This document shows positions 34,478-43,421 of a stretch of 48,901 nucleotides of DNA, piece after piece; position 1 is the stretch's first letter; each line of letters opens with the position of its first letter. A program made the translations under genes and the position numbers. The DNA comes from Alistipes sp. (GTDB lineage Bacteria; Bacteroidota; Bacteroidia; Bacteroidales; Rikenellaceae): assembly GCA_017474235.1 (NCBI GenBank), contig JAFVIB010000049.1, positions 1 through 48,901 of the forward strand. Reading direction: 5' to 3'. Under the pieces are notes generated by a model. It was not told where the DNA came from. It did no database searches and worked only from the letters and a program-made list of their open reading frames with translations.

Positions 34478-34498
34478 AAAAATTTTCATTTATCTTTG
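34468..34498 (+). promoter_or_regulatory. Main promoter of the tRNA-tuf-secE operon
   Basis: TTTG (34468-34471), a 19-bp spacer and TATCTTTG (34491-34498) followed by CACC: a full consensus, about 24 nt before tRNA-Thr. Confidence 0.85.
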
Positions 34499-34521
34499 CA
34501 CCTCGGTTAGCGACTAATAAT

Positions 34522-34595
34522 GCCGATGTAGCTCAGTTGGCCAGAGCAGCTGATTTGTAATCAGCTGGTCGGGGGTTCGAATCCCTCCATCGGCT
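34522..34595 (+). tRNA. tRNA-Thr (anticodon TGT)
   Basis: Acceptor GCCGATG pairs with CATCGGC. Anticodon stem GCTGA/TCAGC holds the loop TTTGTAA with TGT. T loop TTCGAAT. CCA not encoded. First of three tRNAs before tuf. Confidence 0.95.
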
Positions 34596-34619
34596 CAAAG
34601 CAATCAATGCCAACCGTAT

Positions 34620-34702
34620 GGGAAGATACCAGAGTGGCCAAATGGGGCAGACTGTAAATCTGCTGGTTTTTACCTTCGGTGGTTCGAATCCATCTCTTCC
34701 CA
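34620..34702 (+). tRNA. tRNA-Tyr (anticodon GTA)
   Basis: Acceptor GGGAAGA pairs with TCTTCCC. Anticodon loop CTGTAAA with GTA. A long variable arm marks a class II tRNA. CCA not encoded. It is a queuosine substrate for the Tgt at 23341. Confidence 0.95.
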
Positions 34703-34739
34703 CTTAAAATGCAGAGCAAAACCGAAAGCACAATTTCTT

Positions 34740-34812
34740 GCGGAAGTAGCTCAGTTGATAGAGCATCAGCCTTCCAAGCTGAGGGTCGCGAGTTTGAGCC
34801 TCGTCTTCCGCT
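34740..34812 (+). tRNA. tRNA-Gly (anticodon TCC)
   Basis: Acceptor GCGGAAG pairs with CTTCCGC. Anticodon loop CTTCCAA with TCC. CCA not encoded. Followed by the tuf leader. Confidence 0.95.
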
Positions 34813-34821
34813 CTAATGTAT

Positions 34822-34852
34822 GCAATACACCTTTGAAAAGAGGGTGTATTGC
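34822..34852 (+). promoter_or_regulatory. Hairpin between tRNA-Gly and tuf
   Basis: A 10-bp perfect stem (34822-34831 with 34843-34852) with no T run behind it. It may be a processing site separating the tRNAs from the tuf mRNA. Confidence 0.5.
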
Positions 34853-34924
34853 TTGCGTGGTATAAAAGAAACCTTAAGACAAAAGATATAAGTAACTTTT
34901 TAAAAACTTAATAATTTTAAAGCT

Positions 34925-36109
34925 ATGGCAAAAGAAAAATTTGACCGCTCGAAACCGCACGTAAACATCGGTACTATCGGTCACGTAGACCACGGTAAGA
35001 CTACTCTTACTGCTGCTATTACCACTGTACTTGCTAAGGCAGGTCTCTCTGAGCTTCGTTCATTCGATTCTATCGATAACGCACCAGAGGAGAAGGAGCG
35101 TGGTATCACTATCAACACTGCACACGTAGAGTACCAGACTGCTGGTCGTCACTACGCTCACGTAGACTGTCCAGGTCACGCCGACTATGTAAAGAACATG
35201 GTTACCGGTGCTGCTCAGATGGACGGTGCTATCCTCGTAGTTGCTGCTACTGATGGTCCTATGCCTCAGACAAACGAGCACGTTCTGCTCGCAAAGCAGG
35301 TAAATGTACCAAAGATCGTAGTATTCCTTAACAAGTGTGATATGGTTGACGATGCAGAGATGCTTGACCTCGTTGAGATGGAGGTTCGTGACCTGCTCGC
35401 TAAGTATGACTTCGATGAGGATTGCCCTATCATCCGCGGTTCTGCACTTGGTGGTTTGAATGGTGAGCCACAGTGGGAGGAGAAGATTATGGAGCTCATG
35501 AACAGCGTTGATGAGTATATTCCAATCCCAGCTCGTGAGAACGAGAAGCCATTCCTTATGCCAGTTGAGGATGTATTCTCAATCACAGGTCGTGGTACTG
35601 TAGTTACAGGTCGTATCGAGACAGGTATCATCCATGTAGGTGATCCAGTTGAGATCGTAGGTCTTGGCGAGAAGTCAATGAACTCAACTTGTACAGGTGT
35701 TGAGATGTTCCGTAAGCTCCTCGATGAGGGTGAGGCTGGTGACAATGTAGGTCTGCTTCTCCGTGGTATCGACAAGAAGGAGGTTAAGCGTGGTATGGTT
35801 GTAGCTAAGCCAGGTTCTATCAAGCCACACACTAAGTTCACTGCTGAGGTTTATATCCTGAAGAAGGAGGAGGGTGGTCGTCACACTCCATTCCACAACA
35901 AGTATCGTCCTCAGTTCTACCTCCGTACTATGGATGTTACCGGTGAGGTAGCTCTTCCAGAGGGTGTAGATATGGTAATGCCAGGTGACCACGTTACAAT
36001 CACTGTAACTCTCATCTATCCTGTAGCTATCAACGAGGGTCTGCGTTTCGCAATCCGTGAGGGTGGTCGTACAGTAGGTGCTGGTCAGGTACTTGCAATC
36101 GTTGAGTAA
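34925..36109 (+). CDS. tuf: Elongation factor Tu
   Basis: 394 residues. G1 GHVDHGKTT (19-27), G3 DCPGH near 80 and G4 NKCD near 136, then beta-barrel domains 2 ([13 protein letters not shown]) and 3. It delivers aminoacyl-tRNA to the ribosome. Its codons are strongly biased, as in highly expressed genes. It follows three tRNAs and precedes tRNA-Trp and secE, the classic tRNA-tuf-secE-nusG-ribosomal protein arrangement. Confidence 0.98.
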   Translation: MAKEKFDRSKPHVNIGTIGHVDHGKTTLTAAITTVLAKAGLSELRSFDSIDNAPEEKERGITINTAHVEYQTAGRHYAHVDCPGHADYVKNMVTGAAQMDGAILVVAATDGPMPQTNEHVLLAKQVNVPKIVVFLNKCDMVDDAEMLDLVEMEVRDLLAKYDFDEDCPIIRGSALGGLNGEPQWEEKIMELMNSVDEYIPIPARENEKPFLMPVEDVFSITGRGTVVTGRIETGIIHVGDPVEIVGLGEKSMNSTCTGVEMFRKLLDEGEAGDNVGLLLRGIDKKEVKRGMVVAKPGSIKPHTKFTAEVYILKKEEGGRHTPFHNKYRPQFYLRTMDVTGEVALPEGVDMVMPGDHVTITVTLIYPVAINEGLRFAIREGGRTVGAGQVLAIVE

Positions 36110-36126
36110 TTAATCTCGACAAAATA

Positions 36127-36147
36127 GGGAGAGGTTTTTCCTCTCCC
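36127..36147 (+). promoter_or_regulatory. Hairpin between tuf and tRNA-Trp
   Basis: GGGAGAGG pairs with CCTCTCCC around T5, with no T run behind. It is probably a processing or 3'-protecting structure rather than a terminator, because the operon continues. Confidence 0.5.
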
Positions 36148-36152
36148 ACTTT

Positions 36153-36226
36153 AGGAGCATAGTTCAAGGGTAGAATAGCGGTCTCCAAAACCGTTGATGG
36201 GAGTTCGAATCTCTCTGCTCCTGCCA
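36153..36226 (+). tRNA. tRNA-Trp (anticodon CCA), with encoded 3' CCA
   Basis: Acceptor AGGAGCA pairs with TGCTCCT; discriminator G at 36223; the next bases 36224-36226 are CCA. Anticodon loop CTCCAAA with CCA. It is the only one of the five tRNAs here that encodes its CCA end. It lies between tuf and secE. Confidence 0.95.
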
Positions 36227-36244
36227 AGATAAAAGAGAAAAACT

Positions 36245-36439
36245 ATGGGATACATTAAAGACTCATACAAAGAGTTAGTAGAGAAGGTTAGCTGGCCTTC
36301 TTTTGCTCAGTTACAGAGTTCAACTATCGTTGTGATGGTCGCATCATTGATCTTCGCAATGATTGTACTCGTTATGGATGTTTCGTTCGAGACCATTATG
36401 CAGGGAATCTACAAGTTCCTCGGCAACCTTGGTCAGTAA
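36245..36439 (+). CDS. secE: Preprotein translocase subunit SecE
   Basis: 64 residues with one membrane helix (about 27-47) preceded by a conserved amphipathic helix (SYKELVEKVSWPSFAQL, the K-W-P motif). It is the minimal SecE form typical of this phylum. It stabilises SecY. It is placed directly before nusG, as in most bacteria. Confidence 0.95.
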   Translation: MGYIKDSYKELVEKVSWPSFAQLQSSTIVVMVASLIFAMIVLVMDVSFETIMQGIYKFLGNLGQ

Positions 36440-36459
36440 CATATTGATAGGTTAGTTAT

Positions 36460-37026
36460 ATGAGCGAAACAAAGAAGGAGAAGGCGTGGTATGTTGTTCG
36501 CGCCATTGGTGGCAAGGAGCATAAGGTAAAGGAGTACCTTGATGCTGAGATTCGCCGCAATGGTCTTGAGGAGCAGATATCACAGGTTCTTATTCCTACA
36601 GAAAAGGTTTACACCATCCGCAACGGAAAGAAGGTCTCAAAGGAGAGAGTTTCTTATCCGGGTTATGTATTGGTGGAAGCCATCTTAGACGGACAAATTC
36701 CATATATCATTCGCAATACTCCAAATGTACTCGGTTTCCTTGGTGATACTAAGGAAGAGAGCCGCAAGCTAATAGCTACACCTCTGCGTCCACAAGAGGT
36801 AAGTCGCATATTAGGTCGCGTCGATGAGTTAAACGAGATGGAGGAGGAACAGGCAGTACCGTTTGTTGTTGGCGAGAGCGTAAAAGTTACGGACGGTCCA
36901 TTCTCAAGCTTCCAAGGTACCATTGAGAGTGTCAACAACGAGGCGCGTAAATTGGTTGTTTCAGTGAAGATATTTGGTCGCAAGACTCCAATGGAGTTGA
37001 GCTTCACACAAGTAGAAAAAGAATAA
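36460..37026 (+). CDS. nusG: Transcription termination/antitermination factor NusG
   Basis: 188 residues. The NGN domain opens AWYVVRAIGGKEHKVKEYL; the KOW domain is ESVKVTDGPFSSFQGTIESVN near the C-terminus. It binds the beta' clamp and links RNA polymerase to Rho or the ribosome. 20 nt after secE and 15 nt before rplK. Confidence 0.96.
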   Translation: MSETKKEKAWYVVRAIGGKEHKVKEYLDAEIRRNGLEEQISQVLIPTEKVYTIRNGKKVSKERVSYPGYVLVEAILDGQIPYIIRNTPNVLGFLGDTKEESRKLIATPLRPQEVSRILGRVDELNEMEEEQAVPFVVGESVKVTDGPFSSFQGTIESVNNEARKLVVSVKIFGRKTPMELSFTQVEKE

Positions 37027-37041
37027 TAAACCAGGAAAATT

Positions 37042-37482
37042 ATGGCAAAAGAGGTTGCTGCATTTATTAAGTTGCAGATCAAAGGTGGTGCTGCCAACCC
37101 TTCACCTCCGGTAGGTCCGGCATTGGGTTCTAAGGGAGTCAATATCATGGACTTCTGTAAGCAGTTCAATGCTCGTACACAGGACAAGGCGGGAAAGGTT
37201 CTGCCAGTTATCATCACAGTTTATAGCGATAAGTCTTTCGATTTCGTCGTAAAACAGCCACCGGTAGCCGTTCAGCTTAAGGAAGCTGCTAAGATCAAGT
37301 CCGGTTCCGCACAGCCTAACCGCTCTAAGGTTGGTCAGGTTACATGGGAGCAGGTAGCAGAGATTGCTAAGGACAAGATGCCAGATCTTAACTGCTTTAC
37401 ACTTGAGGCTGCAATGCGTATGATTGCTGGTACTGCGCGCAGTATGGGTATCAACGTAGTTGGTGAATTTCCTAACGCGTAA
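37042..37482 (+). CDS. rplK: 50S ribosomal protein L11
   Basis: 146 residues. The N-terminal domain carries the flexible [28 protein letters not shown] loop; the C-terminal rRNA-binding domain ends [12 protein letters not shown]. It forms the GTPase-associated stalk base with L10/L12, whose genes follow. Confidence 0.97.
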   Translation: MAKEVAAFIKLQIKGGAANPSPPVGPALGSKGVNIMDFCKQFNARTQDKAGKVLPVIITVYSDKSFDFVVKQPPVAVQLKEAAKIKSGSAQPNRSKVGQVTWEQVAEIAKDKMPDLNCFTLEAAMRMIAGTARSMGINVVGEFPNA

Positions 37483-37495
37483 TTAAATTACAAAG

Positions 37496-38194
37496 ATGAG
37501 TAAGTTGACAAAAAATCAAAAGATTGCCTACGCAAAGATTGAGCCAAACAAGGCTTATAAGCTCAGTGAGGCTGCCGCTCTTCTGAAGGAAATCACCTTT
37601 ACAAAGTTTGATGCTTCAGTAGATATTGATGTGCGCTTAGGCGTTGACCCTCGTAAAGCTAACCAGATGGTTCGCGGTGTTGTAACTCTTCCTCACGGAA
37701 CAGGTAAGGTAGTACGAGTTCTCGTACTCTGTACACCTGAGAAGGAGGCAGAGGCACAGGCTGCAGGTGCCGATTTCGTAGGTTTGGATGAGTATGTTGA
37801 TAAGATCAAGTCTGGTTGGACTGATGTTGATGTAATCATCTGTACACCTAATGTAATGGGTAAGGTAGGTGCGCTCGGTCGTATCCTCGGTCCTCGCGGT
37901 CTGATGCCAAACCCTAAGACCGGTACGGTTACTATGGAGGTCGGAAAGGCTGTTCAGGATGTGAAAGCCGGTAAGATTGACTTTAAGGTTGATAAGTACG
38001 GTATCGTTCACACCTCAATTGGTAAGGTATCATTCACTGCTGAGCAGATCGAGGAGAATGCTAAGGAGGTAATGAGCACCATTATCAAACTCAAACCATC
38101 CGCTGCTAAGGGTACATATGTTCAGAGCATTTATCTCTCAACAACAATGAGCCCAGGCGTACAGGTTGATCCAAAATCAGTTGAAACAAAATAA
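37496..38194 (+). CDS. rplA: 50S ribosomal protein L1
   Basis: 232 residues with [28 protein letters not shown] and [14 protein letters not shown]. It forms the mobile L1 stalk that helps release deacylated tRNA. In many bacteria L1 represses this operon by binding its mRNA; no clear L1-binding leader was identified here. Confidence 0.97.
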   Translation: MSKLTKNQKIAYAKIEPNKAYKLSEAAALLKEITFTKFDASVDIDVRLGVDPRKANQMVRGVVTLPHGTGKVVRVLVLCTPEKEAEAQAAGADFVGLDEYVDKIKSGWTDVDVIICTPNVMGKVGALGRILGPRGLMPNPKTGTVTMEVGKAVQDVKAGKIDFKVDKYGIVHTSIGKVSFTAEQIEENAKEVMSTIIKLKPSAAKGTYVQSIYLSTTMSPGVQVDPKSVETK

Positions 38195-38209
38195 AAGGAG
38201 GATTAAACA

Positions 38210-38734
38210 ATGACTAAAGAACAAAAAGCTGTCGTTATCGATAATCTTGTTGCTCAGCTCAATGAGTATCCTCACTTTTATGTCACAAACATTGAGGCTC
38301 TTAACGCAGAGCAGACTGCTACACTTCGTCGCAAGTGCTTTGACAGCGATATTAAGCTTATCGTTGTAAAGAACACTCTTCTTGAGAAGGCACTCGAGCG
38401 CGTTAATAAGGCAGATGCTGAGTTGGTAAATGTACTTGCAGGTCCTACTGCAGTAATGCTTACAAACACCGGTAAGGCTCCAGCAGTTCTTATCAAGGAG
38501 TTCCGTAAGAAGAGCGACAAGCCAATCATCAAGGCTGCATGCGTAGAGGGTTGTGTATATGTTGGTGACGATCAGCTGGATACCCTGTGCAACATCAAGA
38601 GCAGAGAGGAGCTCATTGGCGACATCGTTGCACTGCTCCAGTCTCCTGCAAAGAATGTTATCTCTGCACTGCGTGCTAATGCAGGCGAGAAGATCGCGGG
38701 TCTGGTAAAGACTCTCGAAGAAAGAAATAATTAA
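38210..38734 (+). CDS. rplJ: 50S ribosomal protein L10
   Basis: 174 residues. N-terminal rRNA-binding domain (VVKNTLLEKALERVNKADAE, GPTAVMLT) and a C-terminal helix that docks L7/L12 dimers. A 39-nt A-rich gap precedes rplL. Confidence 0.96.
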   Translation: MTKEQKAVVIDNLVAQLNEYPHFYVTNIEALNAEQTATLRRKCFDSDIKLIVVKNTLLEKALERVNKADAELVNVLAGPTAVMLTNTGKAPAVLIKEFRKKSDKPIIKAACVEGCVYVGDDQLDTLCNIKSREELIGDIVALLQSPAKNVISALRANAGEKIAGLVKTLEERNN

Positions 38735-38773
38735 TAAAAAGAAACAAAAACAAATTTAATAAAAATTACAACT

Positions 38774-39148
38774 ATGGCAGATGTAAAAGTATTGGCAGAG
38801 GAGTTGGTAAACTTGACTGTTAAAGAGGTAAACGAATTGGCTACCATCCTCAAGGAGGAGTACGGTATTGAGCCTGCTGCTGCAGCTGTTGCTGTTGCTG
38901 CTGCTCCTGCTGCTGCAGGTGAGGCTGCTGCAGAGAAGACTACTTTCGATGTAGTTCTTAAGAGCGCTGGTCAGGCTAAGCTCCAGGTTATCAAGGCTGT
39001 TAAGGAGGCTGCTGGTCTCTCACTTGGTGACGCTAAGGCTCTCGTTGACGCAGCTCCTAAGGCTGTTAAGGAGGGTGTTTCTAAGGAGGAGGCTGAGGCT
39101 CTCAAGGCTTCTCTCGAGGAGGCAGGTGCAGAGGTTGAGCTTAAGTAA
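38774..39148 (+). CDS. rplL: 50S ribosomal protein L7/L12
   Basis: 124 residues. N-terminal dimerisation helices, an Ala-rich hinge (about 38-55) and the C-terminal factor-binding domain ([38 protein letters not shown]). It recruits EF-Tu and EF-G. Multiple copies per ribosome are needed; a structured region that may cut rpoBC expression follows. Confidence 0.97.
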   Translation: MADVKVLAEELVNLTVKEVNELATILKEEYGIEPAAAAVAVAAAPAAAGEAAAEKTTFDVVLKSAGQAKLQVIKAVKEAAGLSLGDAKALVDAAPKAVKEGVSKEEAEALKASLEEAGAEVELK

Positions 39149-39179
39149 TTTTTTACTTAGTTTATCCAGACACATCTCA

Positions 39180-39220
39180 GGCGTAGAGCTTACTACTGCA
39201 GTGTAAGCTCTATGCCTTTT
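39180..39220 (+). terminator. Terminator/attenuator between rplL and rpoB
   Basis: A 14-bp stem with one G.T (39180-39193 with 39203-39216), 9-nt loop and a T4 tail. The short T run suggests partial readthrough, which would set the rplL:rpoB ratio. A small AAGTAA/TTACTT hairpin precedes it right after the rplL stop. Confidence 0.65.
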
Positions 39221-39527
39221 CCGGTCTTAAAATCCGTTTTTGCGCAAAGGAGCGAATTTGAGACCAAAAACAATAAAAAATCCCCACATCGGAAGTGCAA
39301 AAAGGCTGTGTCCGGCGTGGAGATAGAGACCAAAAAAAGGGCAATTTTAGGGTGTATAATCACGCTAAAATTTGAGGTTTTGCGACCCAACGCTCATTCG
39401 CAGGTCTCACGGATGCTCTCAGTGGCGTAATGTGCCAACAATGAGGGCATTAGCGGTGTGAAAAAGAACCGTTTTGAGGGTAGTTTTTTCCCTTTCGAGT
39501 ACTCACAAAAAACAACCGGATTAATTT
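39221..39527 (+). promoter_or_regulatory. Structured leader upstream of rpoB
   Basis: No credible gene. GAGACCAAAAA occurs twice (about 39259 and 39326), and GGTCTC at 39403-39408 can pair with either copy; GGTCT near 39223 is a third partner. A hairpin pairs 39343-39350 with 39365-39372 with an inner GTG/CAC. AGGG/CCCT forms a short stem near 39477-39492. TAAAATTTG at 39366-39374 resembles a -7 box with one extra base. Together these suggest a leader with alternative folds. Confidence 0.4.
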
Positions 39528-42500
39528 ATGTCCACAAAAACACAAAATCGAATTAGCTTCTCCACGGTCAAGAATCGTGTGCCTTATCCTGATTTGTTGG
39601 AGATTCAGCTCAAATCATTCCGAGACTTTTTCCAGATGGACTCCACTGCCGAGCAGCGCAAGGGTGAGGGTCTTTACAGAGTCTTTCAGGAGAATTTCCC
39701 TATTACCGATACCCGCAACAACTTCGTGTTGGAGTTCCTCGATTACTACATCGACCCACCACGCTACACTATTGAGGAGTGTTTAGAGCGCGGACTGACC
39801 TACAATGTTCCGCTCAAGGCTAAGTTGCGTCTCTCTTGCAACGACAACGACCATGAGGATTTCAAGGTTGTCGTTCAGGATGTCTATTTCGGTAACATTC
39901 CGTATATGACGGAGCGAGGCACCTTCGTCATCAATGGTGCAGAGCGCGTAATCGTATCGCAGCTCCACCGTTCACCGGGTGTATTCTTCGGTCAGAGCGT
40001 CCACACAAACGGTACTAAGCTCTACTCGGCTCGTATCATCCCATTCAAGGGTTCGTGGATTGAGTTCGCTACTGACATCAACAATGTCATGTACGCATAT
40101 ATCGACCGTAAGAAGAAGTTACCTGTAACAACACTTCTGCGTGCTATCGGTTATGAGACCGACCAGCAGATTCTCGATATTTTTGACCTTGCAGATGAGA
40201 TGAAGGTCACAAAGACCAACCTTAAGAAGGCAGTAGGTCGCAAGTTGGCAGCTCGTATCCTCTCCACATGGATTGAGGACTTCGTAGATGAGGATACCGG
40301 TGAGGTAGTATCTATCGAGCGTAACAATGTCATTGTCGATCGTGAGACCATTCTTGAGGAGAGTCACATCGATGCAATTCTTGAGAGCGGTGTTAAGACT
40401 ATTATTCTCCACAAGGAGAATCCGTCAGGCATCGACTTCTCGATTATCTATAACACACTTCAGAAGGATGCTTGTAACTCAGAGGTTGATGCTGTTCGTT
40501 ACATCTATCGTCAGTTGCGTGCTTCCGAGGCACCGGATGATGCAACCGCTCGTGATGTTATCGACAAGCTCTTCTTCTCTGACAAGCGTTACGACTTGGG
40601 CAATGTGGGTCGTTTCCGTATCAACAAGAAGCTCGACCTTGGTATTGATCCTAATATCCGTACACTTACTCGTGAGGATATTATCGCCATTATCAAGTAC
40701 CTTATCGAGCTGATTAACTCTCACGCAGAGCTTGATGATATCGACCACTTGTCAAATCGTCGTGTTCGTACAGTTGGCGAGCAGCTTTCAAATCAGTTCT
40801 CGATTGGTTTCGTGCGTATGGCTCGAACTATTCGTGAGCGAATGAATGTGCGTGACAATGAGGTATTTACACCGGTAGATTTGATTAATGCCAAGACTCT
40901 GTCGAGCGTTATCAACTCCTTCTTCGGTACCTCACAGCTCTCGCAGTTTATGGATCAGATCAACCCGCTTGCCGAGGTTACTCACAAGCGTCGTCTGTCA
41001 GCACTCGGTCCTGGTGGTCTGTCACGAGATCGTGCAGGTTTCGAGGTGCGAGATGTACACTATACACACTACGGTCGTCTCTGCCCTATCGAGTCTCCGG
41101 AGGGTCCAAACATCGGACTTATCTCATCTCTTTGCGTCTATGCAAAGATTTCAGATATGGGCTTCATCGAGACTCCATACCGCAGCGTAGAGAATGGTGT
41201 TGTTGATCTTGACAACTCACATATCCGCTACTACTCAGCAGAAGAGGAGGAGGGTCAGGTTGTAGCACAGTCTAACGAGCCGCTCACAGACGATGGTCAC
41301 TTTGTAAATAAGGACCGTATCAAGGCTCGTGAGGGTGCAGACTTCCCTGTAGTTCACGATACAGATGTAAATCTGATGGATGTTGCTCCAAATCAGATTG
41401 CCTCTATCGCGGCAAGCCTTATCCCATTCCTTGAGCACGATGACGCGAACCGTGCGCTGATGGGTTCTAACATGATGCGTCAGGCAGTGCCGCTCGTAAA
41501 TTGCGAGGCTCCAATTGTAGGTACAGGCATTGAGAAGGATATGATCTCAGACAGCCGCATACAGATTGTTGCAAGCAGCGATGGAGAGGTTGTATTTGCA
41601 GACGCAACTCGTATTGATATTCGTTACGACCGTACAGAGGAGGAGAAAGTATGTACCTTCGAGCCGGAGATTACATCATATACTCTGCCACGCTACCGTC
41701 GTACAAACCAGAATACATCTATCACACTTCGTCCACTTGTACTTACAGGTGACCGCGTGAAGGCTGGTCAGATTCTTACCGAGGGCTACTCTACTCAGAA
41801 CGGCGAGCTCGCACTTGGTCGTAACCTTAAGGTTGCGTTCATGCCTTGGAAGGGTTATAACTTCGAGGATGCGATTGTTATCTCTGAGCGTATTCAGCGC
41901 GAGGATCTGTTCACCTCTGTACATGTTGACGAGTATATCCTCGAGGTTCGTGATACAAAGCGTGGTAAGGAGGAGCTGACTTCAGATATTCCGAATGTCA
42001 GCGAGGATGCTACCCGCGACCTCGATGCTAACGGTATTATCCGTATCGGTGCAAATGTTAAGCCGGGCGATATCCTTATCGGTAAGATTACCCCTAAGGG
42101 AGAGAGCGACCCATCTCCGGAGGAGAAGTTGCTCCGCGCTATCTTCGGTGACAAGGCAGGAGATGTTAAGGATGCATCACTCAAGGCACAGCCATCACTC
42201 CACGGTGTGGTTATTGACACTAAGCTCTATAGCCGCGCAGGTAGTGTTGATAAGAAGAACCGCCTTGCCGAGAAGGAGGCACTTTCAAAGATTGACGAGA
42301 AGCACCGTGAGCAGGCACTTGCTCTGACCGCTGTTTTGGTAAGCAAACTTTGGGCAGTTCTTCAGGGTAAGACTACAACCGGTATTACAGACTACTTCGG
42401 TGCAGAGCTTTATGCTCCAGGAGCAAAGTTCACACAGAAGATGCTCGATGATATCTCTCGTAAGACTATCGACGAGAAGAGCAAGCTTGAGGTTGGTTAT

Positions 42501-43385
42501 CTGAACCTCGGCTCTTGCAACTGGACAGACGATGCTCATACAAACGAGCTTGTTGAGTGTATTATCAACAACTATATCGTTGAGTTCAAGAAGATTTCTG
42601 CTGCAATTACTCGTGAGAAGATTAACCTTACAAATGGTGATGAGCTTCCACAGGCAGGAGTTATTCAGGTTGCGAAGGTATATATCGGTAAGAAGCGTAA
42701 GCTGAAGGTAGGAGATAAGATGGCGGGTCGTCACGGTAACAAGGGTATTGTTGCTAAGATTGTCCGCGACGAGGATATGCCATTCCTTGAGGATGGTACA
42801 ATCGTAGATATCTGTCTTAACCCACTCGGTGTGCCTTCACGAATGAACCTCGGTCAGATTTACGAGACCGTTCTTGGATGGGCAGGTCGTGAGCTTGGTC
42901 TAAAGTTCGCTACACCTATCTTCGATGGTGCATCTCTTGATCAGATTAACGAGTACACAGCACAGGCAGGTATTCCACATAGCGGTCGAACTTACCTCTA
43001 CGATGGTGGTACAGGCGAGCGTTTCGACCAGCCGGCAACTGTAGGTGTAATCTATATGCTTAAGCTCGGTCATATGATTGACGATAAGATGCACGCTCGT
43101 TCTATCGGTCCATACTCACTCATCACCCAGCAGCCACTCGGTGGTAAGGCACAGTTTGGTGGTCAGCGATTCGGAGAGATGGAGGTTTGGGCACTCGAGG
43201 GCTTCGGTGCAGCAAACATTCTTCAGGAGATTCTTACCGTTAAGTCTGACGATGTTACAGGTCGTGCTAAGACTTATGAGGCAATTGTTAAGGGCGACAA
43301 CCTTCCAAAGCCTGGTATTCCAGAGGCTATGAATGTATTGCTCCACGAGCTTCGCGGTCTTGCACTCTCAGTAAAACTTGAGTAA
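39528..43385 (+). CDS. rpoB: RNA polymerase beta subunit
   Basis: 1285 residues. Includes the rifampicin-pocket segment [36 protein letters not shown] (about 465-500) with the wild-type Gln, Asp, His and Ser positions, and the catalytic-core [12 protein letters not shown] near 1062. The C-terminus that contacts beta' ([15 protein letters not shown]) is intact. It forms the core enzyme with rpoC 36 nt downstream. Length is normal for Bacteroidota. Confidence 0.98.
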   Translation: MSTKTQNRISFSTVKNRVPYPDLLEIQLKSFRDFFQMDSTAEQRKGEGLYRVFQENFPITDTRNNFVLEFLDYYIDPPRYTIEECLERGLTYNVPLKAKLRLSCNDNDHEDFKVVVQDVYFGNIPYMTERGTFVINGAERVIVSQLHRSPGVFFGQSVHTNGTKLYSARIIPFKGSWIEFATDINNVMYAYIDRKKKLPVTTLLRAIGYETDQQILDIFDLADEMKVTKTNLKKAVGRKLAARILSTWIEDFVDEDTGEVVSIERNNVIVDRETILEESHIDAILESGVKTIILHKENPSGIDFSIIYNTLQKDACNSEVDAVRYIYRQLRASEAPDDATARDVIDKLFFSDKRYDLGNVGRFRINKKLDLGIDPNIRTLTREDIIAIIKYLIELINSHAELDDIDHLSNRRVRTVGEQLSNQFSIGFVRMARTIRERMNVRDNEVFTPVDLINAKTLSSVINSFFGTSQLSQFMDQINPLAEVTHKRRLSALGPGGLSRDRAGFEVRDVHYTHYGRLCPIESPEGPNIGLISSLCVYAKISDMGFIETPYRSVENGVVDLDNSHIRYYSAEEEEGQVVAQSNEPLTDDGHFVNKDRIKAREGADFPVVHDTDVNLMDVAPNQIASIAASLIPFLEHDDANRALMGSNMMRQAVPLVNCEAPIVGTGIEKDMISDSRIQIVASSDGEVVFADATRIDIRYDRTEEEKVCTFEPEITSYTLPRYRRTNQNTSITLRPLVLTGDRVKAGQILTEGYSTQNGELALGRNLKVAFMPWKGYNFEDAIVISERIQREDLFTSVHVDEYILEVRDTKRGKEELTSDIPNVSEDATRDLDANGIIRIGANVKPGDILIGKITPKGESDPSPEEKLLRAIFGDKAGDVKDASLKAQPSLHGVVIDTKLYSRAGSVDKKNRLAEKEALSKIDEKHREQALALTAVLVSKLWAVLQGKTTTGITDYFGAELYAPGAKFTQKMLDDISRKTIDEKSKLEVGYLNLGSCNWTDDAHTNELVECIINNYIVEFKKISAAITREKINLTNGDELPQAGVIQVAKVYIGKKRKLKVGDKMAGRHGNKGIVAKIVRDEDMPFLEDGTIVDICLNPLGVPSRMNLGQIYETVLGWAGRELGLKFATPIFDGASLDQINEYTAQAGIPHSGRTYLYDGGTGERFDQPATVGVIYMLKLGHMIDDKMHARSIGPYSLITQQPLGGKAQFGGQRFGEMEVWALEGFGAANILQEILTVKSDDVTGRAKTYEAIVKGDNLPKPGIPEAMNVLLHELRGLALSVKLE

Positions 43386-43421
43386 TAATAAGTAGGTATA
43401 AATAGAAAAATTGTAACAAAT

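Noticed and set aside
39212-39430. 72-codon open frame between rplL and rpoB
   Set aside because: It covers the terminator tail and the hairpins of the rpoB leader; the product is basic and low in features.
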